A stretch of 64,000 nucleotides of DNA from Chinchilla lanigera (GCF_000276665.1 NW_004955425.1:25261844-25325843), one strand, 5' to 3'. Counted from the first letter of the stretch, positions 1 through 13,618 are shown. The notes: generated from the letters alone by a model not told the origin. Numbers and translations: made by a program.

Positions 1-1842
1 ACCACATGGTGAAATTACCTACAAGGATTTTAAAGCAACTTTATAATTATGTTCAGTAAGGTAAAAAAAAAAAAAAAAAAACCAAACCAAGACAAACAAC
101 AACAAAAATGCTTATAATAAGAAACTAGGCAGTTTCACCAGATAATTTACTGGATAATCTTTCCATTCTACTTTTTCTACCGCTAGAAAAGTCCTTTATG
201 AAGCTTCCTATTCTAATCTAGATTTGGGTGCTTTCTGCTTAACTTATCTGGTAGTGTGTTTTCTTATCTTCCTGAGAAATTCCTTTGTTTTTCTCATCTG
301 TTGCATTCTTGTTTGTTAGATATCAGTTCCTTCTTTTGCCTCTTGGTTATTCTATTTGGTGAAACTTGTCTTACAGTTCTGAAAGGTAAATGCTTCTTTA
401 CAGTTTAAAATATTCATACTGATAAGTTACTTGCCTTTGAAACACTCATGTCTTTACTGCATACCTTTTTTTTTGGATCATTTAATTTTTCCATAGAAGA
501 ATCAATCTATAGACAGTGTAGAAGGAGCTAGTATGGATTCTGCTCTCCTGCAGGCAAGAAAGACAAAGACGTCTTTAATATGAAGGCTTTTTCTACTTTT
601 CTGACCCCTTCAAACAACTCCCAACCTGTGTTGTGTAGGAATAGCTGATTTAAATCTGTCTGGGGGGATGGGGAATAGAACTTCTAATGTTACTGCACCA
701 GTATTTGAGATGCACATTTAGGATTTCACAGCCTACTTGCATCTTTAATGTGGCTCATCATTTTCCCTATTTTCAGTTCCACCTGTGTCTTTACCTTTAG
801 GGCTGATAGTTTCAGTTCCTTTGGTTTTACCAGCGTTACATACAAATTGACTAAATTATTTTGTCCTTATTTTCCCTTGTAGATGTTTAGTAATTTTTGG
901 CTGTCTCAGGAATAAGTAGGTTAATACATTTCATGACTTACTTCAGTATTTTTATTTGTACGGCTCTTCCTTTTTTGTTCTTCCTATATGATTATTTTAG
1001 TAGATAGTGGATATAAATGCTGGATACTCATTTCATTTTTTGAGATATTTTGTCATTAGCAGTGGATGCTGACATGACATGTGAAGCATGCATTCGTGGT
1101 GATAGTGATACTTTGCTCTTAGGAGAGTGAAATCTTAGATTTCTATTGTTTATGAAAATCCACCTGACAAAACGTTACTCCTCAGTATTTAATTTCTTGG
1201 GGTAGGGGGCAGCATAATGTAAAAAGTTTGGAATAATGTACAGAATGTAAGAAAATCTCGTTTATTTTTAAAATTTATTGCCTTTATAGAATGTCTTTTG
1301 ATTTTATCTATGTCTTAGTTTTCCTGTACATACTATGTCTTCTTGTTAAATGTGTTACATTCTTATCTTTGTCTGGTACAATATAATACATGTTTGGGAT
1401 GATGCTGGTATAAATAAACCTACAGTCCCTCTAGGTGTACAAAAGTATACTGTTATGTACAGTATATGATTCTTGACAGTGATAAATGCCTGTTACTGGC
1501 TCATATACTGTATTGCTTAATGTTATTTTAGACCACTTCATCTACTTACTACCATAAAAAACAAAAAAGTTCACTACAAAACATTATACTATCTTACTCC
1601 AGCAGCAGCCTCATATCTTTTGCTTCAGTCTCTTGACTGCATCAAACAGGGTATATTGAATGGGTGACCTATACTGTCTAGGTCTGTGTAAGTACACCCC
1701 AAACATGTAATATATTGCACTAGACAGCTACATCACTAGGCTCTAGGAATTTTTTAGCTCAATTATAATCTTACAACATCACTCTAATATATGAGATATG
1801 GTCAAACAAATGGTGTGTGTTTAAAGTTTTAAATGTGTAGCA

Positions 1843-2009
1843 GTACTGGGCATGGTGGCGCACTCCTGTAATCCCAGCACTCAGGAGGCTGAGGCAAGAA
1901 GATTGTTGCAAGTTCGAGACCAGCAAGGGCTACAAAGTGAGCTCAAGGGCACCCTAAATTGCATAGTGAGACCCTGTCTCAAAAAGACAAAAATAAATAA
2001 ATAAAATAA
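1843..2009 (+). mobile_element. B1-like SINE
   Basis: 7SL-derived: ACTGGGCATGGTGGCGCAC, TGTAATCCCAGCACTCAGGA, GTGAGACCCTGTCTC and an A-rich AATAAATAAA tail. Confidence 0.88.
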
Positions 2010-2029
2010 ATGTGTTACAGTAAAAGATA

Positions 2030-2735
2030 CATTGCTATTAATGCTTTTTGAAATACTCGCCCTCACTTTGAAGACGCTTATCGCCATCATTCTTGCCACT
2101 TTCTGAAGCAGTTCTGGAAGTTTTCTATCACAAACATCTTTAATTGCAGTGTTGTGGCTACCTCAGTTTCCTGAATTGATTCAAAACTTTTACATTTTAT
2201 GGTCTTTTTGACTTTGAGGAAGTTGCATTATGCCAGATCAGGTGGATAAGGGCACACTATAATGTTTGTATTTGATAGAAACTGCCACAACAGAAGGAAT
2301 GTGTGACATGAAATGTTGTCATTGGCCCATATCTCAGACTTTGCTACGCACATTTTTCTTAAGTGCTGTAATAAGCCTTTATAATGTTTAGAGTTCAGTC
2401 TAATGTTCCTGGATACAAACTCAGCTCACACAATTCCATCAGCTTCGAAAAATACAATCAACATCCCCTTCAATGTTTTCTTCACATGAAGAGAACTGGG
2501 TGATTTCTATTGAAAACTCTTAACCTGGAATGTGAAACAGCAGGATTACACAACTCCAATGAAATACATTATGATTCATGATTTACGGCACACCCTAGTT
2601 CGTAACCCACTGACTGCACCAAACAAGTTGAAACTTGTCATACACTGTTACTGAGGCACACTTCTCATATTGAACACGCTGCGTTTCTGTTGGATGACAC
2701 TCAGTGGCAGTACCACTGTATTTGTTAATCACACT
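2030..2735 (-). pseudogene. Mariner-like transposase remnant, copy 1
   Basis: On the minus strand the degenerate translation follows the C-terminal half of a mariner-family transposase: a region corresponding to the ...PPYSPDLAP-type lead-in, then the LKAIP..., FxKWxxRW... and GEYFE-type end near 2040-2110. Frame is lost repeatedly. Its end sequence is shared with the copy at 6829 (ACATTG, then CCTCACTTT), supporting a single family. Confidence 0.6.
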
Positions 2736-2748
2736 GTATATGCAGTTT

Positions 2749-3020
2749 TTTAAATTTTTATTTTTTTTAGTACATGTTTGCAGTGCATAATGACTTCATT
2801 TATCATGGGGGGTTGGTGCATGTACTTAACACATCTTAGCTCACCTTCTTATATGGCACATAATTTTATTGTTTCTTTTATTTTGTGTGTTTCTCAGATC
2901 TGTTTACCAGGTTCATCATATTTAGTGTGGTTTGCTTTTATTGTTTCTGATGTAACTTTTAATTGTTTCTTTTTTCTTTATTAGCTTTACTTTTGTTTTC
3001 TACTTGTCTTATCTTTAAAA
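2749..3020 (-). mobile_element. LINE-1 3' end
   Basis: T-run, then AGTACATGTTTGCAGTGCAT and CATGTACTTAACACATCTTA, the complement of the 3' UTR text seen at 24570-24640. Confidence 0.6.
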
Positions 3021-3948
3021 AAATATTTTAGCCTTTTCCCCCATTAGGTCATGTCTCATATCTACCACCTTTTCAAGTTTTTCATCAAAGTTTAGCCTTT
3101 ACCTCACATTTATTTCTGTTAAGTACCTGTCAGTGCCAAGAGAGTATGACTAGTCAGGGACTTGCCTGAGTCAGATAGTTTATAGAAGGGCCGAAAAAGC
3201 TTAGTAATCAAGACAAACAATATTTTAATGTAGCTTTTAAAAACAAAATTAATTCATAATGAACAGAATATCAAAAAGTTTAAGATCAAACAATATGACG
3301 TGTTTGGGGAAGTGGCAGATGTGTATAGTGAAACAATGCAAACTTTATCATCTTCAGTTTAATCTGTCAAACATCCTTTTACCAAACTTTACTTCTTTTA
3401 TCCTATAGACTCAGTTTCTCTTACTTTTTTTCACTTTGTTGGTATTTGAAGCTTCTGTGTTGTTCACCAACTGGTAATTGATGTTTCTTTCAGTCCCCCA
3501 GTGACTCAGACTGTTGATGATAACAGTGCCTCTCTTTTGTGCCTGTAAAAGTGTCTGCTGGAGAAAGTAGTACTTTATGAACTACTGTATGTGTCACATC
3601 TGTTTATCTAAAACTTTAATGAGGGTATTAGACACAAGATAGATTTTTAGGAAGTATTATGGAAGTCAGAGTGATTATGGAGTAAAAATTTTAAAATGTC
3701 TGGGCTACTTACAGCAGTAGACTGATTTCTTGCTTCCACATTTGGCAGTGATGTTTTATTTCTTTCAAGAAAGTTTTCTCAGTAATCATTTATTATGCTT
3801 CTCTTTAGCGTTCTTTCCCTCCTGTTGTGATCGTCACTGTGATGTCCAGCATGTAGTGACTCAGGAAATGTTTATATTTTTTTGCCTGGCAGAACCATGA
3901 TTTGTTGGCTTAATCTCAAAAGAGAAATGGTTCCATACACTAACCATC

Positions 3949-4114
3949 GCCGGGCGTGGTGGTGCACGCCTGTAATCCCAGCACTCGGAAGGCTGAGGCA
4001 GGAGGATCGCTGTGAGTTCAAGACCAGCCTGGGCTACAAAGTGAGCTCACGGCCAGCCTGAACTGCATAGCAAGACCCTGTCTCACAAAGACAAAAAAAA
4101 AAAAACCAAAGAAA
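3949..4114 (+). mobile_element. B1-like SINE with perfect target duplication
   Basis: Well preserved GCCGGGCGTGGTGGTGCACG start, GACCCTGTCTC and a 14-A tail. The 15-base target-site duplication CATACACTAACCATC is perfect at 3934-3948 and 4115-4129, so this is a comparatively young insertion. Confidence 0.93.
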
Positions 4115-4574
4115 CATACACTAACCATCATTGTAGACTTACACTGTTTTTGCTAAGTAAATTGATAGGAAATAAGATCTTGATATTGTTAAATGAGAAG
4201 AGAGTAAACAATGAATCCTGAAGGTATGATACGTAGTTTCTGATCAGCAAGTAGTTTATTGTGAACACTGGCCAGAGAAGATTCTCTCCTTTCTAAAGCT
4301 GAGATTGTTCATAGAAGAGGAAATTAACTGTACCCTGTCTGGTAGAAGAGGTGGTAAATGTGATGTGACCCTGTCATAATTTGAATTCATTTACTAGGGA
4401 TAAAACAAGGATATAAAATACTCATTTTACGTATTCTTGAGGATAAAGCACTGAATCAAAAGTTGACACTTTCACTAGATGCTTTTACTTTTATACAGCT
4501 AGTTTCCTCTAGTGTTTTTTTTTTTTTTTTTTATATTGGTCTTACAATGTTTGTTTTGTTTTGTTTTGTTGTCT

Positions 4575-4715
4575 TTTCAAGACAGGGTCTCACTATGCAG
4601 TTCAGGTTGTCCTTTAGCTCACTTTGTAGCCCAGGCTGGCCTCAAATTCAAAAGGATCCTCCTGCCTCCACCTCCCAAGTGCTGGGATTACAGGCATGCA
4701 ACACCACGCCCAGCC
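4575..4715 (-). mobile_element. B1-like SINE
   Basis: Minus-strand copy: AGACAGGGTCTCACTATGCA after a T-rich tail, ending GTGCTGGGATTACAGGCATG and CCACGCCCAGC. Confidence 0.88.
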
Positions 4716-5130
4716 TGTAATGTTTGTTTTAATTTTGCTCTTTACTGGAAATTTTCCTGGCTACTACTGTCAAAGACATGTAAGTGCCTAGAAGTTAATT
4801 TTAAATATTTAGGAGAAACTTTAACAGTCTTATGCCTTTTTTAAATTAAATTTCATTAAATTTAATGAAGCAAAACAATCATAATGGGAATTTTTTTACT
4901 TTTTAGTAATAAAGGGAAAAGACAGTTGATTTCCTTCCTAAATCTTATTTTAGTGTAAAAATTTATTTGGTGTTTTAAAACTTATGCTTTTGATGGTATT
5001 CCCACTCATTAAGCTAATTTAAAACACTTGATGAAAAATACTAACTGTTTTGAAATAGGTGTTCATAGTCTGTCACCTAATTTGTAGGAGCAGTGGAGTA
5101 GTGAATGAAACTTGGATTTGGTACCTATGA

Positions 5131-5388
<258 letters not shown>

Positions 5389-6171
5389 TAGTAGTTCTAA
5401 TAATAACCACTTTAAAACAATCTTGATGTGTAATATATAGCTACTGAAAAATTAGATGTGATTTGGATGGTAAAGAGTAAAGCAGTACCGGTGTAAATTT
5501 TTGAAATAATTTTATTTCTAACACTTAAGTGGCACTAAGGTATTTATTAAAATAGTTTTCATAGTTAACTAAAACAAATATGCTCCTTTTTTATAAGATA
5601 CCTTGGTGTTTATAGTTAGAATTCGCTTTAATAAATACTCTTTTCAATGATCTAGGTAAGTGGATATGGGAAAAAAACGTTAAATTGTAAAAAGGTAATG
5701 TTTGAAAGCTTTATTGTTAATACTTATAGTCAGTCAGTCATCCATAATCAGTTTGGGAAGTTTTTAGTGCATAATTTTTCAAATCATGTAAGCTTTGTGA
5801 ATATGAAGCTATGTAATGATAAAGTGTTTCTTGATACAAAAATGTATAAGCCACATTTTTATGGTTTCATTCTTGACTTCTGTTCATGATGGTAAGTAGA
5901 CTTAATGACACAGATAATATAATAAATCTGCCTTATTACTAAGTCACTAGTAACGATAAAACAAAAAACTGGTGAAGTTCTACAATCACCAGGCCATTAC
6001 TGAGTGTGACTTCGGAGAACTTTGTGCCTTTTCATGTACTTGTCCATACTTGTTTGTGAGTTTCACAAATGTGTAGTTGAAGGATCTGCTTTATTTTAAA
6101 CAACCACAAAACACACACACACTACAAAACAAGACCAACCAGTATGATCTGGGACACCATAAGCATGTTCT

Positions 6172-6252
6172 TGGTTTTTTCTTTTTCTTTTTCTTTTTTT
6201 TCTTCTTCTTTTTCTTTTCTTTTTTCTTTTTTTTTTTTTTTTTTTTTTTTTG
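6172..6252. repeat. T-rich low-complexity tract
   Basis: About 80 bases of T with scattered C, ending in a long T-run; possibly a decayed minus-strand retroposon tail with no body attached. Confidence 0.85.
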
Positions 6253-6828
6253 GTGGTGTTGGGAATAGAATTTAGGGCCTCACACCTCCAGCACATTCTT
6301 CTTCTTTAGGTATTGATCATGTTTTAGTTATTCTTCCTTGGCTTACTGATTTTGAGTTTTCTCCAGCATAAAACAAACTGACCAATAAATTTTTTTTTCC
6401 CGTTTTAGTTTTAGTTCTGTGTTGGTTTAAAACATTTTCTAAATCTTAGTTATCTTAGTATTATTACTTCAGAAAAGAAGTCTAAAAACAAGAGAGTGGA
6501 AAGCCATTTTTATATTATTTGGGAGAAAGATGAGCCAGCAGTCCAGAATCTCAGAGTTTTGTTTTGTTTTGTTTTTAAGGGAATAAAAAATGTTTTAAAA
6601 AAACATTAAAAATGATACAGAATTTTGCCAGCCTGGAATAAAATACTGTAGTCTCTGCCGTTTGTGGCCCTGAGCATGGTAATTAACCTCTTAGTATATT
6701 TGCTCAGTTGTGAATGGTAGTACTTCTGTTCAAAGTTATAGTAAGAAATAAACAGGATAATATACATTCTGTGGTTGAAAAATATAGTTAATGATTAAAA
6801 AATTTATTACAGAAAGTGACACATTGTT

Positions 6829-7060
6829 ACTAATCCTCTTTACACTACTCCTCCTCACTTTTTGAACACATTTATCTCATTATTCTTGCCACTTTCTGGG
6901 CATCTTTTTCATGTCTCCAGTTACACTGTCTTGGCTGCCTTAATGTCCTCAATCAATGAAAAACTTTTACCTTTTGTGGTCATTTTGACTTTGGAGAAGA
7001 ACCAGAAGTTGCATGGTGCCAGGTCCAGTAAATATGGTGAGTGAGGACACACGGTAATGT
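6829..7060 (-). pseudogene. Mariner-like transposase remnant, copy 2
   Basis: Shares with the 2030-2735 copy the blocks TTCTTGCCACTTTCTG, TTGTGGTCATTTTGACTTTG and AGAAGTTGCATGGTGCCAGG. It is truncated to the transposase C-terminus and heavily mutated. Confidence 0.58.
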
Positions 7061-7609
7061 TTTTACAAACATCACCTTTTCATTGGATGGCCCTTGATGG
7101 TAGCATTCATAAAATATTTGATCACACCTTTTAAAAACACTCATGAAAGAGGATTTGCAGAAAGAACTGCTTTGGAGAATGGCAGGGAATGGAACAAGTG
7201 AGTGTGAAGCAAGGGGGATTAATGGCAGTGTGTCTTTCACTATAATAATTTTTAAAAATTTAAACATTCACCATGTATTTTTTGATTACCCCTTGTATGT
7301 AAAGTTACTTACCAAAGTGACTGATAGTTATCCCTATTCGTGGCATAGTGGGAAAAGCAAAGGCTTTGGAGTCACAACTTAAATTCATGAAATTATACCA
7401 TATTGTTTCTGGAAGGAGAGTTCTCCATTCAGTGAGAGTAGTTATACATAAATAAATATAAGGAGAAAAGACCATTTTCATGTGTTTAACCAGGTCCAGC
7501 TGTCTTGTAGGATATTAATATGTAGAACTAATTTCTGTATTTTTAACTGAGATGATCCATAAAGGGTTACTCAGTTCATTTTGATTTAAGGCTAATTTTT
7601 CTTTCTTTC

Positions 7610-8480
7610 TTTCTTTTTTTTTTTTTTTTAAATTTGAGAAATCTTTTATTAGAAGATGTCCCAGAAGGCAACAGTTTAAAATCAGGCAATCAATAATCAC
7701 AATTAAATACAAAATTTCGGGTAAACTTGCCTTTTAGAATAAATCAGACCCTTGCAACCGGAGAATTCCCCAAGTTTTTTTTTCTTGTACAAAAACAGTT
7801 AACACCACTTTGCAAAAGGCATACAAAAGTACAGTATATATAAAAAAAAGATTTCCTCCCAGCATAATACCCAGCAGCAGCTTATAAAATACAAGCTATT
7901 CAGGTGGGACATCAGTAATTTATTTCTCACCTATCCTTCCAAGACAGTTCCAGAAGTCAGCTGGCTCGTGAAAACCCTGCTCCAGAAGGTAGAATGTCTA
8001 TACATCCAAAAGTTCCACTGGGGTTCTCTGAGGCTAGGAAATAACCTCAGAAAGAGAACATCATGGACAGTAGGTTGGAAGCAGCGCTTGGTTTTTCAGA
8101 GTTATGAAGAGTGTTTACCATCCACACCTCCTCCCCATTTCCAAATTCAGAGCCAGCAGGTACCTCCTGTCCTGGGCAGAGTTTTGGAGGGGCTGATCTT
8201 TCTTCCCTGCCAAGCTGAGGGGTTGCTCGTGGCTTTCCCATGATGGAGGCTACACCTCAATTCGACTTGGAGCTGCAGAGTCCAGCTAGAGCAAAATCCA
8301 TCATAGTTGCCTAAGCAGAGCTCCTGGAAGTGCCTTTGTAACCTACCAGAGGGCAAGTCCACCTTATGGAGCCCTGGATGCATCCCAAGAGCTCTCCCCA
8401 GAACCTCAGTAAGTTTTGCCTGCTTTCCTCAGTAAAGCCCATCTCAGAATTCCTTTGCAAGGTTCCCATTTTTATTTTCT
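7610..8480 (-). pseudogene. Possible retroposed mRNA 3' end, parent not recognised
   Basis: Read on the minus strand this GC-richer block ends with AATAAA (7645-7650), then about 15 bases later a poly(A) stretch (the T-run at 7614-7629). This is the layout of a reverse-transcribed mRNA. Minus-strand open frames of 64 and 78 codons near 8047-8383 could be the end of a coding region followed by 3' UTR, but I do not recognise the protein and they overlap in different frames. Base composition differs from the AT-rich surroundings. The 5' limit near 8480 is a guess and no target-site duplication was found. Confidence 0.45.
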
Positions 8481-8650
8481 CTTTTGGGTAAAGATGACCA
8501 CATGAGGCATATATTTCTTTAATATTACTGATTTTTTTTTTTGAATTGTTGAACAGTTGGTGGGTAGAATATTTGAGTCTCAGCAGTGGAACTTATAAGC
8601 TGAGAGAACACTTTTTTTGTTGATTTTTAAGTTGTTTAAAAAGTGATTCA

Positions 8651-8848
8651 TCTGGACATGGTAGTGCACATCTGTAATTCCAGCAATCCTTGGGAGGCTG
8701 AGACAGGAGAATCATTGTGAGTTTGAGGCCACATTGCACGCCAGGCAAGACACTGCCTCAGAAAGAGAGAGGGAGGGAGGGAAGAAGGGAAGGAAGGAAG
8801 GAAAGAAAGAAAGAAAAAGAAAGGGAGGGAAGGAAGGAAAGAAGAAAG
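8651..8848 (+). mobile_element. B1-like SINE with a long GA-rich tail
   Basis: GGACATGGTAGTGCACATCT start and CACTGCCTCAGAAAG end, followed by a GGGA/GGAA/GAAA microsatellite (8767-8848) grown from the tail. Confidence 0.8.
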
Positions 8849-8888
8849 ATTCAACAGCAGTGTTGCAAATACATTTGATAAGCTTTTC

Positions 8889-8975
8889 CTTTGTTTTTGT
8901 TATTTTTTATTAGTACATATTTGCATTACATAATGGTTACTTGTGGGGAGTTGATAGTTTATTCATAGACAAGTG
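8889..8975 (-). mobile_element. LINE-1 3' end, truncated
   Basis: TTTTTATTAGTACATATTTG, then ATTACATAATGGTTACTTGT, same 3' terminal family as 2749 and 62080. Confidence 0.55.
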
Positions 8976-10289
8976 AATTCGTTGTTGTTTTATTGTTAAT
9001 AATTATTTAACATACAAAAGTAAAATTTGTGACATATGCCAACTAACCAACTGTGAATATTCAAGCCAAATGTGAATTCTGAAAGTAAATTGTTTAACTA
9101 GCATACAGAAACTAGCATAATTTAACTAGCACACAGAAAAGGCAAATTTAAAATGCTACCAACAGACATAACCAACAGTTTAAACCCCTCCCCCTTCCCC
9201 CCCATAAATTAGGGAGATAAATATTTCGTGATTCATTTTTCACTACCATTAAGGAACTTAAATTTAGCAATTTTATTAAGCATATATTGTTATCTTGATC
9301 TTCAAAATTAATATTAAATTTTTAAGGCATAACAATGAAGGTAAGATCTGTTACTTTCTTAGGATCACCAAATCCTAGTTATTATAATACTGCTTCATAT
9401 GTTTTCTCTATATCATCCTGAGAAGTAATAAAGTGTTACCAGAAATTGAAACAGATTTAGATTAAAATTAAGTACTTTTCCTGAGTCTATACTGTTAGTT
9501 GTTTGCACTTTAGGGTTTGATTTTGTGGTTTTTTTCCTAAAAATACCATTTATAAACTATGATCATTTAAAAATAGTTCCATAAACTCACTTCTTAAAGT
9601 TAGTATGTATCATCTAAGTTTTCCTGTCATACGTATACAGTATACATATGAACTCATCTTTCTGCGCATGGATTGCAAAAACATAATTTATTGGTTAGCA
9701 TCTCAGTACTGGATCCTGGAGTTTGGCAATCATGAACTTGAATCTACTACATACTAGCTATATAACCTTGACAAGTTACCAGAAAAAAGATGATACTATG
9801 TAGTATTTGTTACCATCCTTCCAATCCCCAAACAAGTAAGCAAAATAACCCAGTCATGGTAAACCAAGAATTGGACTTCATAGTTTACCTGGGCGACCAT
9901 AATGCTTGCTCAGAGTTTTCTGTTTGCAGTTACTTCTTCAGTATATTACTTGCCCTTAGGATGGCTGGACATGACACCCAGAACAGTAGACCTATCTTCT
10001 GTCTTTTTCAGTTCTGATATCATTGATGGGTCTTCATTGCTCCCCTTTTTTTTTCTCCTATTGGGCTTTTGCTGGACTGTCCCTGATGAGTATTCATAAT
10101 TTTGGACATCTGGAAGAGGTTGAACATTTCTGTCCCTCCTTTTCCAGGAGGCTCTTACGTTCACATTAATACATTTCATGTTATGTGTGTTCTCCTCCAT
10201 GCTTGTGTTTGCATGCTGTCTGACACGCATGCATGCAGAACAGGTCTTCTGTCTTACAGGACTTGAATGCTAATGATAGTGATGATAAT

Positions 10290-10560
10290 GATGATGAAAG
10301 TAGCTAACATTTTTGAAGATTAATGTATGCCAGATACAGTGATAAAAAATAATACTTGATTTCACTTATTCACACATTCATATGAGATTAGCCATTATCA
10401 TCCTATTTTTTCAGGTTAGGTAAGTGAGGCACAGAGAGGCTGAGTAACTTGTCTAAGGTCAAGCACTCGTTAACGAAAGAGCCAGCATTGAGGCCTTAGG
10501 TCTTTCCAACCTGAGACCCAGGACTTTTGGCCAGCAAGTACTTCTGCCATCCTACAAGTA
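10290..10560 (+). mobile_element. MIR SINE
   Basis: TAGCTAACATTTTTGAAGAT, ATTATCATCCTATTTTT, GAGGCACAGAGAGGCTGAGT and AACTTGTCTAAGGTCAAGCA follow the core and 3' half of the mammal-wide interspersed repeat. Confidence 0.8.
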
Positions 10561-11139
10561 TGTATTTATGTAAAATAAATTTTGTTGACTTAAATTACAA
10601 ACTTCCTGAATTCAGTGTCCTCCTATTTTCTATATGTTCTTTATGTGTTTGGTTCAGACCATAAGCTCCTTTAAGCTCAGATATATTATAATTATTTGGC
10701 ACATTAAATTTACAGTTTAAATAATTTACAGCATTGTAGAACAGATTTTATGGGAGAAATTTTGCTATTTGAAAGCTAACTTTTCAAACTTGGTGTTAGA
10801 ATGATTAAAATAGACAGGCAACAGTGTTCTGTGCTCCATACAGTCGTTTTCCTCCTCAGTATTCATTCTAGAGTAACCTATTCACTTTAAGAAAAAAATC
10901 TTAACAAGGCAATTCTGTCATTTAAGTTTTTTTAGTATGTTAGAAGTTGCATAATTTAGTGCAACATTAAGGAGTAGGCCTTGTAGAAGAAAGGTACTCC
11001 CAAGGTCATTCTTAAATTCAAATATTGTTTCAGTTTTGATTATTTTATGATAAAAGATTTTATAACAGAATAATAAGAATAACAATAGTTAATGCATTGT
11101 GTATTATTATCTTCAAAGTAGTTACAGTGCAGGACATAG

Positions 11140-11465
11140 ACCAAAAAGATTCTCAAAAAGAATAAGCTAACAGATATTAACACAAAACTCTTTTCAACAA
11201 ATTAAGACAAATGAGATTATATCTCATTTAAAAACCTTCTGCCCCGCAAAGGAAACAGCCATCAGAGTGAAGAGACCACCTACAGAACAGGAAAAATATT
11301 TTGCCAGCTATTCTTCAGAGGATTAACATCAAGAATATATAAGGAACCCAGAAAAATTAGACTCCCATAATAAAAGACCCAAATTTAAAAATGGGCAATG
11401 GAAATGCATAGACACTTTTCAGAAGTAGTACAAATGGCTAATTAATATGTGAAGAAATGTTTCAA
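11140..11465 (+). mobile_element. LINE-1 late ORF2 fragment
   Basis: AAACCTTCTGCCCCGCAAAG, CCAGCTATTCTTCAGAGG, ATGGGCAATGGAAATGCATA and ACACTTTTCAGAAG are standard late-ORF2 text. Confidence 0.75.
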
Positions 11466-12430
11466 TTTAATGTATAAAAATAGAAAAAAGTATACCAGAC
11501 CAGTAGTTTTATTTTGAAAGATGTAGTATCATGGCTTTGTGTTGAGTCCATGAATATTCTGCATTTCTCCTTATAACTTGAGACAGTACTAAATTAATAA
11601 TTTTTTAAAGATGGCTTTTTAAAAAAGTCTCTTCACCATCTTATATACTGTTTGAAATTGAATAGTGTTTGTAAAAATTCTTTGTAAATCAGAATGCATA
11701 AATGTATGGTTAAGGTTGTTTTTATTTGGGTTAAACTAACATATGCCTATGTATCATCAAAGGGCTTCTGTAAGGTTTTTTTTTTTCCTGCATAACTAGT
11801 TGATCAAAGAAATGTGATGAACCATCTGTTGATTGTATTATTTTTGAAAGTCATAAGCCATTCCTGGAATCTTCTGTGATTACAGTTCATGTGATACTAA
11901 CTAAACATAATTTCTACTTACTGCTTACTATGAAATATACTTCCCCACCTCATCCCTCCCCGCCAAAAAATGAAAAATGAACTAGCAGGAAGGCTTTCTT
12001 GGAACTAGCAGATGTAAGAATCATTTGAAAAAATTAAGTTTCTTGGCTGTGATAGAGTTTATGGTGACCATGGCATCCCTTTAGTTCCATAAGGGAGCAG
12101 CTTTAGCTGGTATTAAAATTTTTGTGATTGTGGACCACACAGGATATATCCAAGATATGAGGAATTATAGAGAAATAGATATACAGTTGGGAGGAATATT
12201 CTAAATTATAATTTTTAGAGATAATTGATTTTCTGTAGTGGTAGTGTACAGACAGTTGCTTCATAATTCATCATTTATGGATTTGTTCTTACCTCTTTGT
12301 GAAGACCTAATTCTTCTGTAAAACATCATTTATACCTTCCAAAGCAAAAAATTACTCTTAGCCTGAGGAATTGTAAGATTTTTTTTTTTTTAAGGAGAGT
12401 AGTAAATAAGAAAAAAAAAAAAGAACAAAG

Positions 12431-12597
12431 GCCGGGCCTGGTGGTGCACGCCTGTAATCTCAGCACTTGGGAGGCTGAGGCAGGAGGATCGCTGCGAGTT
12501 CGAGACCAGTCCGGGCTAGGAAGTGAGTTCAAGGCCAACCTGAACTGCACAGAGAGACCCTGTCGCAAAAAACTAAAAAAAAAAAAAAAAAAAAAAA
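12431..12597 (+). mobile_element. B1-like SINE
   Basis: GGCCGGGCCTGGTGGTGCAC start, GAGACCCTGTCGC end and a long A-tail (about 20 A). Confidence 0.9.
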
Positions 12598-12642
12598 CAA
12601 TGATTATTTACCAGCATCACAAACCTAAATGAAACAAAGCAA

Positions 12643-12935
12643 GAACATTAAAAGTGATACAGGGTTTCAAGACAAAATGATAGGAATTAACAGTGGTTGT
12701 TATATTACATATTGTTATCTTCAACTACGTTGCTCAGATTATCAGATGTAAGAATGGAAGATTGTTCAAACCGTTAAAGAGAATAAAAAAATAATTTTTA
12801 CATAGAACATTAGTGGTAATACAGAGCTTCGCTAGACAAGATGGTAGGAATTTACCATGGTTGTTCCACTGCATATTGTCTTCAAATTAGTTGCTCAGAT
12901 TACCAGACATAAGCATGCAAAATTGGTCAGAACAT
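12643..12935. repeat. Unclassified repeat, two units about 162 bases apart
   Basis: Units at about 12643-12772 and 12805-12935 share GAACATTA, GATACAGRGYTTC-type text, GGTTGTT and TTGCTCAGATTA. Related units occur at 14045-14450. Family not recognised. Confidence 0.65.
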
Positions 12936-13059
12936 AAAAACTTCTAAGCATTAAGTGTTCCTTTCAATATACCATCAGACATCAGGAGTACAGTTATCCC
13001 AGCTATTCATATATAAATACATTTATTTATTTATATTTATATACATATTTTGTCCTCCT

Positions 13060-13350
13060 CCTTTCTTTTTTCTTCTTTCCCTCATGCCAGTTGTTCCTTC
13101 CTTTGAGCAATTTGTTTCCCTTTCCCTTTCCTATCATCTATTGTACGTTTTGAGTTTTACATACTCTTTCAGGTTCCTACACCAGAGAGACAATATGATG
13201 TTTACACATGTGGGTCCGATTTATTTCACTTTTGAGTATAGTCTCTAGTTGCATCCATTTACCTACAAAAGCCTCGAGTTTATCTTTTTTTTCTATAGCT
13301 GAGTAATACTTCATTGTATAAAAATAATGCATCTTTTTTTTATCCATTCT
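13060..13350 (-). mobile_element. LINE-1 3' end
   Basis: On the plus strand TTGCATCCATTTACCTACAA and ATAGCTGAGTAATACTTCAT are the complement of the L1 3' end. Confidence 0.7.
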
Positions 13351-13539
13351 TAGAGATTTCTGTATAAGGAGTTTATATAGAAAATGATATTTGAAAATAA
13401 TTTCTACATTTTACTTGAAAGAACTGTGGAAAAAAAATTTTTTTGACCAAAAGATTCCCTAGTATTGTTAGATGATTGAGCCATCTAACAATACTCCAAG
13501 ACTCATTTTAAAGGTCTTTTAAAAATCGTATTGCTAGGG

Positions 13540-13618
13540 ATCTGATGGTATAGTTCAGTATGCTTGACTAGGCTCTGCATTCAGTTCCCCTACTACCAAA
13601 AGCAAATACAAAAAATTA
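13540..13618 (+). mobile_element. ID SINE, degraded
   Basis: GGGATCTGATGGTATAGTTC, then CATTCAGTTCCCC: the ID layout with a mutated B box. Confidence 0.45.

Noticed and set aside
6077..6296. Open frames full of Phe or Lys
   Set aside because: They only translate the T-rich tract and are not coding.
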